NCBI GenBank assembly: GCA_963731285.1
Contig: CAVSUR010000017.1
Location: forward strand, 62,001 to 126,000
Origin: CAVSUR01 sp963731285
GTDB lineage: Bacteria > Actinomycetota > Actinomycetes > Streptosporangiales > Streptosporangiaceae
Direction: 5' to 3'
DNA: 64,000 nt
Part shown: one piece after another, positions 43,535 through 51,953 of the stretch
Numbering within the stretch: position 1 is the stretch's first letter
Layout of the letters: the number at the start of each line of letters is the position of its first letter
Position numbers and translations under genes: made by a program
The notes under the pieces: model-generated
The model's database searches: none
What the model was told of the DNA's origin: nothing
Seen by the model: only the letters and a program-made list of their open reading frames with translations

Positions 43535-43904
43535 TAAACAGGCAGAACGGATGCCCGGCTGGGTCCAGGTAGACCCGCACGTGCTGCTGTGGCTGGAACT
43601 CCGCCAGCGTCGCCCCGGCCTCGGTCGCGTGCGCCCCGGCCGCCGCCAGGTCGTCCACCTCGATGTCCAGGTGCGTCATCATCTGCTGCTCGGTCGCACT
43701 GGACGGCCACTGCGGGCGCACATAGGCGTCCTCGGTCTGGAACGACAGCCCGGCCCCGCCGCCGGGCGGCTTGAGCGTGACCCAGTCCGGCTCGTCGGTC
43801 CGCGTCTCCCAGCCGAGCAGCCGGCGGTAGAACCCGGCCAGCTCGCGCGCGTCCGGCGAGTCGAGCACGAGAGCGGTCAGCGTCATCCGCGGCGCCTGAT
43901 CCAT
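43524..43904 (-). CDS. VOC-family (glyoxalase/bleomycin-resistance-like) protein
   Basis: A 126-residue single-domain VOC protein: TALVLDSPDARELAGFYRRL at the start, WVTLKPPGGGAGLSFQ in the middle, HLDIEVDDLAAAGAHATEAG and YLDPAGHPFCLF at the end. The metal-ligand pattern (H at the HLDIE strand, and the end His) is partly present. The start is ATG 43904 after GAGGAGATC. It is convergent with the TetR-controlled hydrolase. Similar genes are annotated as glyoxalase-like and often have unknown ligands. Confidence 0.82.
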   Translation of the reverse strand: MDQAPRMTLTALVLDSPDARELAGFYRRLLGWETRTDEPDWVTLKPPGGGAGLSFQTEDAYVRPQWPSSATEQQMMTHLDIEVDDLAAAGAHATEAGATLAEFQPQQHVRVYLDPAGHPFCLFTNG

Positions 43905-44026
43905 GCGATCTCCTCGGCCTAGGCCCGGCATCAGCCGGTCAGGTTACTGTCCCTGCCGGGGCGACGGGCTGACCGGCGCTGGCAATCCGCCGGCTCCGCC
44001 GGTCCGCCTGCTCCGCCGGACCCGCT

Positions 44027-45274
44027 TCAGCCCAGGGCGGCTGCTCGCACCGCCCACGCCACCTCGGGATGCCGGATGTCGCTGTGCGCGCCGCTGAACG
44101 GCGACTGGTCCGCCTTGATGACGTTGTTGGCGTCCAGCAGGTAGACACCGCCGGAGGCGAAGCCGTAGTCGTAGCCCTGCGCCTGCAGCGTGACCGTCGT
44201 GCCGGCCGGCGACTGCTGGAAGCCGTCATGCCCCATCCCGCCCCACTCGTAGGTCAGGTCGGTCATCGACTGGGCGTTCTGGTGCGCCAGCATGCTCGCG
44301 GCCGGGTACCACCAGCCCACCGCGCGATCGGCGGCCGTGAACGTTGAAAGCAGCGGGCCGCCAACCCTGGTCAGCACGCCGGAGAGGGCACCCGACGGCA
44401 CGGCCTGGCACGGTGTCGGGCTGGCGAAGGCGAAGTGCGAGAACGCTCCCTGGATCAGGGTGAGGCTCTTGACCGTGCTCGCGTTCCCGACGGCGGATTC
44501 CGGCAGCCCGGTCAGCGAGTACGAGACCAGGCGGGCGCCGAAGCTGTGTCCCATCAAGTGGACGCGCAGCTGTGCGCTGCCCGCCGCCAGCCGGCCGAGC
44601 AGCGGCCCCAGGCCCCGCTGGCCGATCACGCCGGCCCGGTTCTTCATCTCGTAATAGGACATGGTGCGCAGCACCTCGCGCGCGCCTGACCACAACACCG
44701 TGAACGGGTTGGGCAGGCCCTGCGCGCTGGTGCCGGCGGTCTTGGACATCGCCGCGGCGTGCCCGAACACGGCGCTGGTGTCGCCGGTGATGGCGGCCTG
44801 CGGCCCGGCGTCCTCGGGTGCCAGCGGGGGCGAGGTCACCAGGCCGGAGGCCAGCTGGTGGAACTGCTCCAGCTGCCCGGCGTCCTGTGGCTGCTGGTCG
44901 AGCATGGTGCCCATCGTGGCGAGCTGCTGATCGCTGCCGGGGAAGGCGGGCGCCAGCGCGGCCGCAAGCTGCGCGCCCGTCGATGGCGTGTCCGGCAGGG
45001 CCGGATCATCCTCGGGGAACAGCAGGGACGGCCACAGCACGCCCACGCAGGCAGACGTCGGCAGCTTGGGGCCGAGCATCCCGGCCAGCATCGTGAACAT
45101 CGCCTGATACAGGTCGCGTGCGGTGCCTTCGCTGTTGTTCCAGCCGTGCGAGAACACGAACAGGTCGGTGATGGCGCCGCCGCTGACCGCGGCGGGCAGG
45201 CCGCCGTCGGAGCTGAGCGTGCCGTCGGCCGCGAACGTCACTTCGTAATAAGGCAGCCCTGCCATGTCGGTCAT
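44027..45274 (-). CDS. Alpha/beta-hydrolase-fold protein paired with a subtilase
   Basis: A 415-residue serine hydrolase. LFVFSHGWNNSEGTARDLYQ (oxyanion HG at about 43) and HLMGHSFGARLVSYSL with nucleophile S244 are plain. A late DANNV/IKADQ and HSDIRHPEVAW may give the acid and histidine. Between residues 85 and 190 is an insertion without obvious homology. No signal peptide or lipobox is present, so it is predicted to be cytoplasmic. The start ATG is 17 nt downstream of the subtilase stop on the same strand, making a two-gene operon. I do not know a named family with this combination. Confidence 0.75.
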   Translation of the reverse strand: MTDMAGLPYYEVTFAADGTLSSDGGLPAAVSGGAITDLFVFSHGWNNSEGTARDLYQAMFTMLAGMLGPKLPTSACVGVLWPSLLFPEDDPALPDTPSTGAQLAAALAPAFPGSDQQLATMGTMLDQQPQDAGQLEQFHQLASGLVTSPPLAPEDAGPQAAITGDTSAVFGHAAAMSKTAGTSAQGLPNPFTVLWSGAREVLRTMSYYEMKNRAGVIGQRGLGPLLGRLAAGSAQLRVHLMGHSFGARLVSYSLTGLPESAVGNASTVKSLTLIQGAFSHFAFASPTPCQAVPSGALSGVLTRVGGPLLSTFTAADRAVGWWYPAASMLAHQNAQSMTDLTYEWGGMGHDGFQQSPAGTTVTLQAQGYDYGFASGGVYLLDANNVIKADQSPFSGAHSDIRHPEVAWAVRAAALG

Positions 45275-45291
45275 TAGTCGTCGTCCTCTGG

Positions 45292-46822
45292 CTAGACGTT
45301 GGAGAGCACGCGCATGAGATCGAGCAGGCCGGCGCCCTGGTAGAACTCGTGCCGGCCGAGCGATGTGGCGTTGGCGCAGAACAGCTGCTTGACCTGGTCC
45401 GGCTGGCCGATGAACTCCGACCGGACGGAGAGAAAGGCGGCGATCGCGCCCGGAGACGTGCGGCGCGGCCATCGACGTGCCGCTGTCCTCGATGTACGTT
45501 GCCATCCCCGGATCGCACTGGAGCGGGACGATGCCGGCGATGCAGCATGCCGGTGGCTGCCGAGGTGATCCGCTCGCCGGGCGCGACCAGGTCGGGCTTG
45601 AGCCGCCCGTCCAGCGTCGGGCCCTTTGACGAGGTGTAGCTGATGCCGTAGGTGTGCGGCGCGAACCGGTGCGTGGAGCCGACGGTGATGGCCTTCGCCG
45701 CGTTCCCCGGGTCGGTGATCGTCGAGAGCTGCCCGCTCACGTCACTGCTGCCGCCGGTGAGCGTGCCGCCTGCGCCGCTGTTGCCGGCCGAGACCACGAC
45801 CACCACGCCGCTGCTGACCAGCTCGTCGACGGCGCGGCAGAGCGGGCTCTGGCCGGCGGCATACTCGTCGGGGTACCAGTCGCACCCGGCCGACAGGTTC
45901 ACGCCGTGGATCAGCTGCATCCCGTCGGCGTTGACGGTGCGCACGTAGTCGAGTGCGGCGATGACCGCGCCGGACGAGGTGTCGCCGCTGTCGTCGAGCA
46001 CCTTGAGGCTGACGATGCGGGTCTTCGGTGCCATGCTCGTCAGCGAGTGCCCCCGGTCAAGCCTGCGCTCGACCCAGGCCGGCAGGTCGTCGCTGGTCGG
46101 CTGGTTCATGGCGATCTTGATCACGGCCGGCGCGGCGGCATCGCCCCGGCGATGATCCCGGCCACGTGCGTGCCGTGCCCGAGGGCATCGGTCAGGGCCG
46201 GTTTCGGGTCGTCGCCCGGCGCACTGTTGGAGGCGAGCAGCGGGGTGAAGTCACGGTGCAGGGACGCGACCTGGTCGTCGGTCAGGTTGGGCCCGACGTC
46301 GGGGCAGGAGAAGTGCGGGTGGCTCTCGTCGACGCCGGAGTCGATGACGGCCCACACGACGCCCTCGCCGCTCGTGCCGTAACTGCGTGCCGCCGCGTCG
46401 GCCTTCACGGTCGCGGCCGAGCGGTCGATGTGCGGGATGAGCCGGTAGTCCGGCCAGATGCGGAAGATCGACCGCGGGCCGGCGTGGTCGGCCTCGCCAA
46501 GCTGCCTGATCTCGTCATGAGTGAGCAGGCAGCGCACGTACTGGCGCGCGATCGGGACGGGCGCGATCACGTCAGGGCCGGTGAACTGGGCGGTGAACAG
46601 GGCCAGGAAGCTGCGCCGCGCCACCGAGATGCCGTGGCTGACGTCCAGCTCGACCAGGACCGCCACCCGGCCGTTCACGGCATAGACGAGCTTCTCCCGG
46701 TCAGCCTGCGATGCGCCGCTGTCCAGCCGCAGTAGCGGGCTCGTCAGCGCTCTGCTCGGCGCGCCGTGTCTCGGCCGCACAGGCCCGGCGGCCACCGGTC
46801 CGCTCTGCTCAGCCTCAGTCAT
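45292..46822 (-). CDS. S8 subtilisin-like peptidase without signal peptide (three frameshifts)
   Basis: A subtilase of about 509 residues after correcting one lost base (about 46138) and two extra bases (about 45536 and 45455). The triad is AVIDSGVDESHPH (D161), LGHGTHVAG (H219) and GTSMAAPHVSG (Ser about 427); VVVSAGNSGAGG carries the oxyanion Asn. The first 150 residues, with RVAVLVELDVSHGISVARRS, form an N-terminal domain of propeptide length, but no secretion signal precedes it. The C-terminus is QLFCANATSLGR ... GLLDLMRVLSNV. It is operonic with the downstream alpha/beta hydrolase. An intracellular proteolytic role is inferred. Confidence 0.82.
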
Positions 46823-46969
46823 CGGCCCCCCAGCTGCGCCAGCGCAGCGACGACGGCATGGCGTCCTCACAGTACGGTGACTACGGACAGCGACGGAAGT
46901 AGCTGAACGGACAGTACTCCGCGCCCTGCCGGGCCGCCGGCTGAGGGTACCGCAGCTGCGACGGCCGGG

Positions 46970-47581
46970 TCAGCCGGCCAGCAGCGCGCGGACCTCGGCG
47001 GCGTAGTCGACAGCGGCCTCGGGGGAGGAGGCGGCCGGGATCAGCGTCAGGTGCCCGGCGCCGGCCTCGATGAACGGCGCCAGCCACTCCGCGACCTGGG
47101 CCGGCATCCCCGCCGGGGCAAGCCGCTCGAACCGCTCGAGCGGCAGCCGGTACAGCGCCTCCATCTGGGCCGCCAGCAGCTCCCTGGCCCGGCCCTCGGC
47201 GCGATCCAGGCCGCACCAGACGTTCATCCCGTACCAGGAAGGAACCGGCCGGCCGAGATCGGCGGCGGCCGCGGCGATCTCCCGCCGGGTGGCGGCGAAC
47301 CGCCGGTCCGAGCAGAAGATGCCCAGCCAGCCGTGGCCGTGCGCGGCCGTGCGCCGCACTGCCGCCGCCCCGCGGCCGCCGATGACGATGCCGCTCCCGC
47401 CGTACTCCTCCGGCATGCCGATGCCGAGCAGCCCGAGCTCGCCGAGCTCGGCCAGGATGTCCATCGGGAAGCCCGGCGCGGCGGCGCGCTCGCGATAGCC
47501 GGGCAGCAGCACCTTGCGCACGAACGCGTCGAGCGTCTCGCGGAACGCTTCCTGCTCCGCGGTGAACGCGAACGAGACCAT
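46970..47581 (-). CDS. Chimera: acyl-CoA dehydrogenase N-terminus joined to LLM oxidoreductase C-terminus
   Basis: One uninterrupted 203-residue frame with a good start (ATG 47581 after AGGAAGGG). Residues 1-65 are an acyl-CoA dehydrogenase start: FAFTAEQEAFRETLDAFVRK, LAELGELGLLGIGMPEEYGGSG. Then, at about 47388, it turns directly into the last third of a luciferase-like F420 oxidoreductase: IVIGGRGAAAVRRTAAHGHG, WLGIFCSDRRFAATRREIA, PSWYGMNVWCGLD and LTLIPAASSPEA. Neither the dehydrogenase FAD domain nor the LLM barrel is complete. It looks like an in-frame deletion fusion of two neighbouring genes and is probably inactive, though intact enough to be translated. Confidence 0.82.
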   Translation of the reverse strand: MVSFAFTAEQEAFRETLDAFVRKVLLPGYRERAAAPGFPMDILAELGELGLLGIGMPEEYGGSGIVIGGRGAAAVRRTAAHGHGWLGIFCSDRRFAATRREIAAAAADLGRPVPSWYGMNVWCGLDRAEGRARELLAAQMEALYRLPLERFERLAPAGMPAQVAEWLAPFIEAGAGHLTLIPAASSPEAAVDYAAEVRALLAG

Positions 47582-47654
47582 CTTCGCCGCCCTTCCTGCC
47601 GACCGTGGCGCCGGGCCGGCCAGGCCGCCGCGGTTCCCGCGAGTCGCCAGTTGA

Positions 47655-47668
47655 TAACGATCGTTCGC
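47655..47668. promoter_or_regulatory. TetR-type operator, copy A of TAACGATCGTTCGC
   Basis: TAACGATCGTTCGC with the perfect 10-bp palindrome AACGATCGTT (47656-47665), placed between the chimera (leftward) and the crotonase (rightward). The same 14 bases occur before the TetR gene at 62847. Confidence 0.65.
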
Positions 47669-47803
47669 AGAAGTACAGTCTGTCAATGGTCAGGCCGAAT
47701 AACGCGGCCGGCCTGCCCGCAAGCCGCCGGGCGCCTGGCCCCGGCCGCGGTCACACCGGTCGCCGTCACAGCGCCTCTCGCCACCAGGAAGGAAGCCGCG
47801 GTC

Positions 47804-48598
47804 ATGGATGACTTCACCGACGTCAGGTACGAGGTCGAGCAGGGCCTAGCCTGGATAACCATCAACCGCCCTGAGCGCTACAACTCCTTCCGCGCCAAGA
47901 CCGTCGACGAGCTGGTGCTGGCCTTCAAGAAGGCGTGGGGCAGCGACGACGTCGGGGTGGTGGCGCTGACCGGCGCGGGCGACAAGGCGTTCTGCACCGG
48001 CGGCGACCAGAAGCAGCGGATGGAGACCGGCGACTACGGCCCGTCCGCGACCGGCCTGTTCGAGATCGAGTCCCTGCACCGGGTCATCAGGGACGTGCCC
48101 AAGCCGGTCATCGCCGCGGTCAACGGCTTCGCCATCGGCGGCGGCCACGTGCTGCACCTGCTGTGCGACCTGACCATCGCCGCTGACACCGCCCGGTTCG
48201 GGCAGAACGGGCCGCGGGTGGGCTCGTTCGACGGCGGCTTCGGCACCGGGCTGATGGCCCGGGCCATCGGCGAGAAGCGGGCTAGGGAGATCTGGTTCCT
48301 GTGCCGCCAGTACAGTGCCCAGCAGGCCCTGGACTGGGGCCTGGCCAACGCCGTCGTGCCGGCCGGCCAGCTGCACGCCGAGGTAAGGTCCTGGGCCGAC
48401 GAGATCCTTAAGCTGTCGCCGACCTCGCTGAAGGTGCTCAAGCAGTCGTTCAACGCCGACACCGAGCATTTCGCCGGGATCGGGCAGATGGCCTACTCCA
48501 GCCTGAAGATGTTCGGCGAGACCGCGGAGGCGAAGGAGGGCATCACCGCCTTCAACGAAAAGCGCAGCCCGGACTTCTCCGCCTACCGCGGGAACTGA
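47804..48598 (+). CDS. Crotonase, BadI-like (2-ketocyclohexanecarboxyl-CoA hydrolase-like)
   Basis: A 264-residue enoyl-CoA hydratase-superfamily enzyme. FTDVRYEVEQGLAWITINRP, FCTGGDQKQRMETGDYG (oxyanion region), VIAAVNGFAIGGGHVLHLLC and GPRVGSFDGGFGTGLMA follow the DHNA-CoA synthase/BadI branch, which acts on cyclic beta-keto-acyl-CoA or o-succinylbenzoyl-CoA. AEILKLSPTSLKVLKQSFNAD is the C-terminal trimerisation helix. ATG 47804 follows AGGAAGGAAG; the open frame before it is unsupported. By similarity I favour ring-opening hydrolase over MenB, but the two are hard to tell apart. A matching operator lies 136 bp upstream. Confidence 0.82.
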   Translation: MDDFTDVRYEVEQGLAWITINRPERYNSFRAKTVDELVLAFKKAWGSDDVGVVALTGAGDKAFCTGGDQKQRMETGDYGPSATGLFEIESLHRVIRDVPKPVIAAVNGFAIGGGHVLHLLCDLTIAADTARFGQNGPRVGSFDGGFGTGLMARAIGEKRAREIWFLCRQYSAQQALDWGLANAVVPAGQLHAEVRSWADEILKLSPTSLKVLKQSFNADTEHFAGIGQMAYSSLKMFGETAEAKEGITAFNEKRSPDFSAYRGN

Positions 48599-48603
48599 GC
48601 CTG

Positions 48604-48861
48604 GTGAGCGCCGGGCCTGCCGGAAGCACGGAGCCTGCCGGAAGCACGGGGCCCGGCTCCCCGTTCGCCGCGGACCTGCTGGCGGGCAAGCGGATCCTGA
48701 TCACCGGCGGCGGCACCGGCCTCGGCCGCGGCCTGGCGCGGCACCTGGCCGTGACCACCATCACCCCGGCCGGCCCGGGCTGCCAGCTGACGGCATCCGA
48801 CGCCCGGGCCTGCTCGGTCACTACGGCACCGTCTGTGTGGTCATGCAGCCTCCTGCGCTGA
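48604..48861 (+). pseudogene. N-terminal fragment of a short-chain dehydrogenase
   Basis: GTG 48604 starts a frame whose residues 22-49 read SPFAADLLAGKRILITGGGT and GLGRGLARHLA, the NAD(P)-binding start of an SDR of the 2,4-dienoyl-CoA reductase kind. At about 48750 homology stops and the remaining 35 residues are unrelated. The NAAG, YxxxK and later parts are missing. It follows the crotonase by 5 bp and was presumably the next gene of its operon. Confidence 0.7.
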
Positions 48862-48875
48862 CGCGACGACCGGGC

Positions 48876-49718
48876 TCACGGGCGGCGGGGGAAGGCGCCG
48901 AAGTCCGGCGGGCGCCTGGCCTTGAACGCCTCACGGCCTTCCTGTGCTTCCGCCGAGCCGTAGAACAGCAAGTTGGCATCGTGCGCCAGCTGCTGGATGC
49001 CGGCGTAGCCGTCCTCGGCGGCGTGGAAGCTCGCCTTCATCAGCCGCAGCGCGAACGGGGACAGCGCGAGCATCTCCCGGCACCACCGCACCGTCTCGGC
49101 CTCCAGGCCGGCCAGCGGCACGACGGTGTTGACCAGGCCCATCTCCAGCGCCTGCCGCGCGTCGTAGCGCCGGCACAGGAACCAGATCTCCTTGGCCTTC
49201 TTCATGCCGACCAGCTGGGCGAGCGAGCTGGCCCCGAACCCGCCGTCGAACGAGCCCACCCGCGGCCCGACCTGGCCGAACATGGCGTTGTCGGCGGCGA
49301 TGGTGAGATCGCAGACCAGGTGCAGCACATGGCCGCCGCCGATGGCCCAGCCGGCCACCATCGCCACGATGGGCTTGGGGCAGCGGCGCATCGCCACGTG
49401 CAGGTCGGTCACGTGGAACCGGCCCACGGTGTTCTCGTCGGTCTGGTAGCCGCTGTCGCCGCGGACCCGCTGGTCCCCGCCGGAGCAGAACGCCTTGCCG
49501 CCCTCCCCGGTCAGGATGATGACGCCCACTGAGGTGTCCTCGCGCGCGGTCACCAGGGCGCGGGAGATCTCGATAAGCGTCTGCGGCCGGAAGGCGTTGT
49601 GCACCTCGGGCCGGCAGATAGTGATCTTCGCGATGCCATCGTCGGTGGTCTCGTACCTGATGTCGTCGTAGTCGCCGGCCTGCCGCCAGGTGATGCTCCG
49701 GTGCTCGGTGTCAGTCAT
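48876..49718 (-). CDS. menB: 1,4-Dihydroxy-2-naphthoyl-CoA synthase-like crotonase
   Basis: A 280-residue crotonase. DYDDIRYETTDDGIAKITIC, EVHNAFRPQTLIEISRAL, FCSGGDQRVRGDSGYQTD and IGGGHVLHLVCDLTIAADNA match MenB, which cyclises o-succinylbenzoyl-CoA in menaquinone synthesis. GPRVGSFDGGFGASSLAQ and the C-terminal DANLLFYGSAEAQEGREAF are also standard. ATG 49718 is the natural start; the frame above it belongs to a broken phosphatase. Other men genes are not in the window, and a BadI-like paralogue faces it 280 bp away, so a role in ring degradation instead is possible. The symbol is given by similarity. Confidence 0.75.
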   Translation of the reverse strand: MTDTEHRSITWRQAGDYDDIRYETTDDGIAKITICRPEVHNAFRPQTLIEISRALVTAREDTSVGVIILTGEGGKAFCSGGDQRVRGDSGYQTDENTVGRFHVTDLHVAMRRCPKPIVAMVAGWAIGGGHVLHLVCDLTIAADNAMFGQVGPRVGSFDGGFGASSLAQLVGMKKAKEIWFLCRRYDARQALEMGLVNTVVPLAGLEAETVRWCREMLALSPFALRLMKASFHAAEDGYAGIQQLAHDANLLFYGSAEAQEGREAFKARRPPDFGAFPRRP

Positions 49719-49722
49719 GGGG

Positions 49723-49943
49723 TCATTCTGCCCGCGTGCCCGGGCCGTCCGGCCCCGGCGCTGTCGCGGAGCCGCCGCGGACCAGCTGGCTGGCCCGGAT
49801 CCGGCCAGCTCGGCGGCGGTGAGCCCGCCCGCGCTGCACCGGTAAGCCGCGGCACCGCCGTACCGGCGGTCCAGGTGCGCCAGCGCCGATTCCATCGCCG
49901 TGGCGGGCGGCTCGAACATCACCCGGGCGTCGTCCGCCGCCAC
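49723..49943 (-). pseudogene. C-terminal fragment of a protein tyrosine/serine phosphatase
   Basis: A leftward segment encodes DDARVMFEPPATAMESALAH, LDRRYGGAAAYRCSAGGLTA and AELAG, the C-terminal tail of bacterial PtpB-like tyrosine phosphatases, then continues RASQLVRGG in a second frame to a stop just before menB. The catalytic HCxxGKDR region and everything N-terminal to it are absent. It directly follows the DUF1801 remnant, suggesting a deletion between them. Confidence 0.55.
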
Positions 49944-49966
49944 CCCGGCCGGCGGCAGGCGACGGC

Positions 49967-50323
49967 TCAGCGCGGCTCGTCTTGCTGCCGGGCCAGAGCC
50001 CTGACCACCCGCTCGATGAGGTCGTAGGGAACTGGCCCGGCCAGCGGGAACTCAGCGTTCCCCGCCCGGCCAGGTACGGCGCCAGGTCCCGCTGCAGATC
50101 CTCGTCGGTGGCCGGCACCGGGTACAGCGAGATGTGCTGCTTCCAGCCGCGAAGCAGACCATCCGCCCGCCGCCCAGCGTCATGGCCGGGATCTGCTAGC
50201 TGATCGTCTCCCGGCCTCGGGCACCACGGTCCTGACCCGGGACCGGATCTCGGTGAGAATCGTCCGGGCCTGCTCCGGGCATGCGGCGATGTACTCCCCG
50301 ATCGTCGCGGGCCGCGCGGCCAT
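49967..50323 (-). pseudogene. Decayed DUF1801 gene
   Basis: ATG 50323 begins MAARPATIGEYIAACPEQAR and TILTEIRSRVRTVVPEAG of a DUF1801 protein. A lost G (about 50212) and then TAG where a tyrosine codon is expected (S-Tyr-Q-I-P-A-M) interrupt it. IPAMTLGG, then KQHISLYPVPATDEDLQRDL, APYLAGRGTL and YDLIERVVRALARQQDEPR are found in other frames, after two further base losses. At least three deletions plus one nonsense codon are needed, more than sequencing noise elsewhere. The function of the family (a PF08818 fold) is unknown. It is nearly contiguous with the small protein upstream. Confidence 0.6.
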
Positions 50324-50324
50324 C

Positions 50325-50597
50325 TCAGCCGCCCAGGCCGGGGAAGGGATGCAGCTCGATGACCTCGGTGTCGATCAGCCCTGCGGCCCGCAGCGGCAGC
50401 CCGGCCACGGCGGCCTCGGCCGCTTCCCGGCTGGCCTCGAAGATCAGGATCGCCCCGGGACCGCCGGGCGAGTAGGCCTCGGCCAGGCTGCCCTCCGCCC
50501 GGAGCCGGGCCAGCACCGCCATCTCCGCGGCGGCATGCGAGGCAATGCCCTCGCGCGTCACCCCGGGCCGGGGCCGGCAGAACACCAGGATCCTCAT
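50325..50597 (-). CDS. Small muconolactone-isomerase/YCII-like protein
   Basis: A 90-residue protein: MRILVFCRPRPGVTREGIAS, HAAAEMAVLARLRAEGSLAE, AYSPGGPGAILIFEASREAA and EAAVAGLPLRAAGLI, then DTEVIELHPFPGL. The alternating beta-alpha pattern with a final strand resembles the dimeric ferredoxin-like fold of muconolactone isomerase and YCII proteins. There is no catalytic motif I can identify. It is followed, almost overlapping, by the DUF1801 remnant. Confidence 0.6.
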   Translation of the reverse strand: MRILVFCRPRPGVTREGIASHAAAEMAVLARLRAEGSLAEAYSPGGPGAILIFEASREAAEAAVAGLPLRAAGLIDTEVIELHPFPGLGG

Positions 50598-50647
50598 GAG
50601 CGCGAGGGTACCGCCGCGGCACCGCGCGCGGCGGCCCGCCGGGCGGG

Positions 50648-51378
50648 TCAGGAGGCCAGCAGGGCCAGGCTCTTGGCCCACGCGTCGTCGCGGGCCTGCG
50701 GGCTGAACGGCGGCGTGCCCGGCCAGAAGAACGCGTGCCCGACGCCCGGGTAGGTCACCAGCTCGTGCTCGACGGCCGCCGCGCTGAGCGCCGCGGCGAT
50801 CTGCGCGCGCTGGCCGGAGTCGACCAGGGCGTCATCCGCGCCCACCAGGTACAGGATCCGGCCGCTGATTCCCGGCGTCTCCGCCAGCGTGGGCGTGGGC
50901 TGGCTCATCGGGATGTCGGTGCCGGGCAGCCACCCGCCGTACATCACCGCCGCCCGGCTGACCGGCAGCCGGCAGGCGGCCAGGTAGGCGAGGTGGCCGC
51001 CCGCGCTGAGGCCCACCATCGCGATCCGCCCGATCCCCGGCCGTGACCGCAGCCACCCGATGGCCGCGGCCACGTCGGCCAGCGCCTGGTTACCGCCGAG
51101 CCGGTGCAGGTAGCCGAACCCTCCGCGCGCCCGGCGTCGTCGCGGGGCAGCCACCGGCCCGGCGGTGCGTCACGGTGGTAGAACTCCGGCGCGATCGTGA
51201 GGTAACCCGCCCGGGCCAGGTCATCGGCCACGTCCCGGATGTCCGGGTTCACCGCGAACAGCTCGTGCGCCACGATGACCCCGGTACCGGACGGGCTGCC
51301 GTCCGGCCGGGCCAGGTAGGCCGGCATAGCCGTGCCATCGCTGACCGGAAGCTCGATGTGCGTACTCGTGATCTTCAT
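50648..51378 (-). CDS. Dienelactone hydrolase family protein (one frameshift)
   Basis: A DLH-fold hydrolase of about 243 residues. MKITSTHIELPVSDGTAMPA, VIVAHELFAVNPDIRDVADD and LARAGYLTIAPEFYHRDAPP are in the first frame. Around 51130 a lost base moves RRGGFGYLHRLGGNQALADV onward to a second frame. The nucleophile position reads VGLSAGGHLAY, with Ser where most DLHs carry Cys (GFCxGG). The acid lies in GADDALVDSG and the His in GVGHAFFWPG. It is divergent from the XRE remnant; aromatic lactone or carboxylester substrates are possible. Confidence 0.78.
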
Positions 51379-51455
51379 GGGCTTTATCCTCGGCCCGCCT
51401 GGCACTGGTAACCAGAGCCGCTTGTTACTGGTACTGGCCTGAGTGCGCTGCACGC

Positions 51456-51935
51456 ATGACGTCCGCCGGGGATCCGCGCGCCCTGGGCCAGCTGCTCAGG
51501 TCGCGGCGCGAGCGGCTGGCGCCGGCCGATGTCGGCTTGCCCGCCGGGCCGCGCCGCCGGACTGCCGGCCTGCGCCGGGAGGAAGTCGCCCAGCTGGCCA
51601 GCCTGTCCGCCACCTACTACACGTTCCTGGAGCAGGGCCGCCCGGTGCGGCCGTCCGCGCAGGTGCTCGACGCGCCCGGGCCATGCTCGGCCGGTTCCGG
51701 CTGGCCGCGGCCCGCCACCCCGGCGACCCCGACTTCCGGGCGCTGATCGACGGGCTGCAGCGCGACAGCGAGCATGTCCGGGACTGGTGGCCCCGCCACG
51801 ACGTGACCGCGGCGGGCAGCGGGTCGAAGAAGCTGCGCCATCCGCGGCTGGGGACTGGTCGACTACTCGCACGTGGTGCTGGTGGTGGCCGACCATCCGG
51901 ATCAGACGCTCGTCACCTACTCCCCGGCCCGATAG
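51456..51935 (+). pseudogene. XRE/MmyB-like regulator with internal deletion and frameshifts
   Basis: The N-terminal XRE HTH is complete: LGQLLRSRRERLAPADVGLP, RRTAGLRREEVAQLASLSAT and YYTFLEQGRPVRPSAQVLDA. The ligand (MmyB-like) domain appears only as its last third in other frames: GRFRLAAARHPGDPDFRALI, RDSEHVRDWWPRHDVTA and KKLRHPRLG, then VDYSHVVLVVADHPDQTLV. Roughly 80 residues between are missing, and frames change near 51670 and 51853. It probably once repressed the divergent DLH gene. Now it can make at most a truncated HTH peptide. Confidence 0.7.
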
Positions 51936-51953
51936 CGTCCGCTCAGCCCGGCG

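Noticed and set aside
5400..46150. Programmed ribosomal frameshifting in the MFS, sug, hisI and subtilase genes
   Set aside because: No slippery sequence and stimulatory structure is shared, shifts occur at unrelated places in the proteins, and homologues are encoded in one frame. Sequence error fits better.
46823..46969. Hidden small gene between the subtilase and the chimera
   Set aside because: Short, without start plus ribosome site and with no recognisable peptide; more probably the subtilase promoter.
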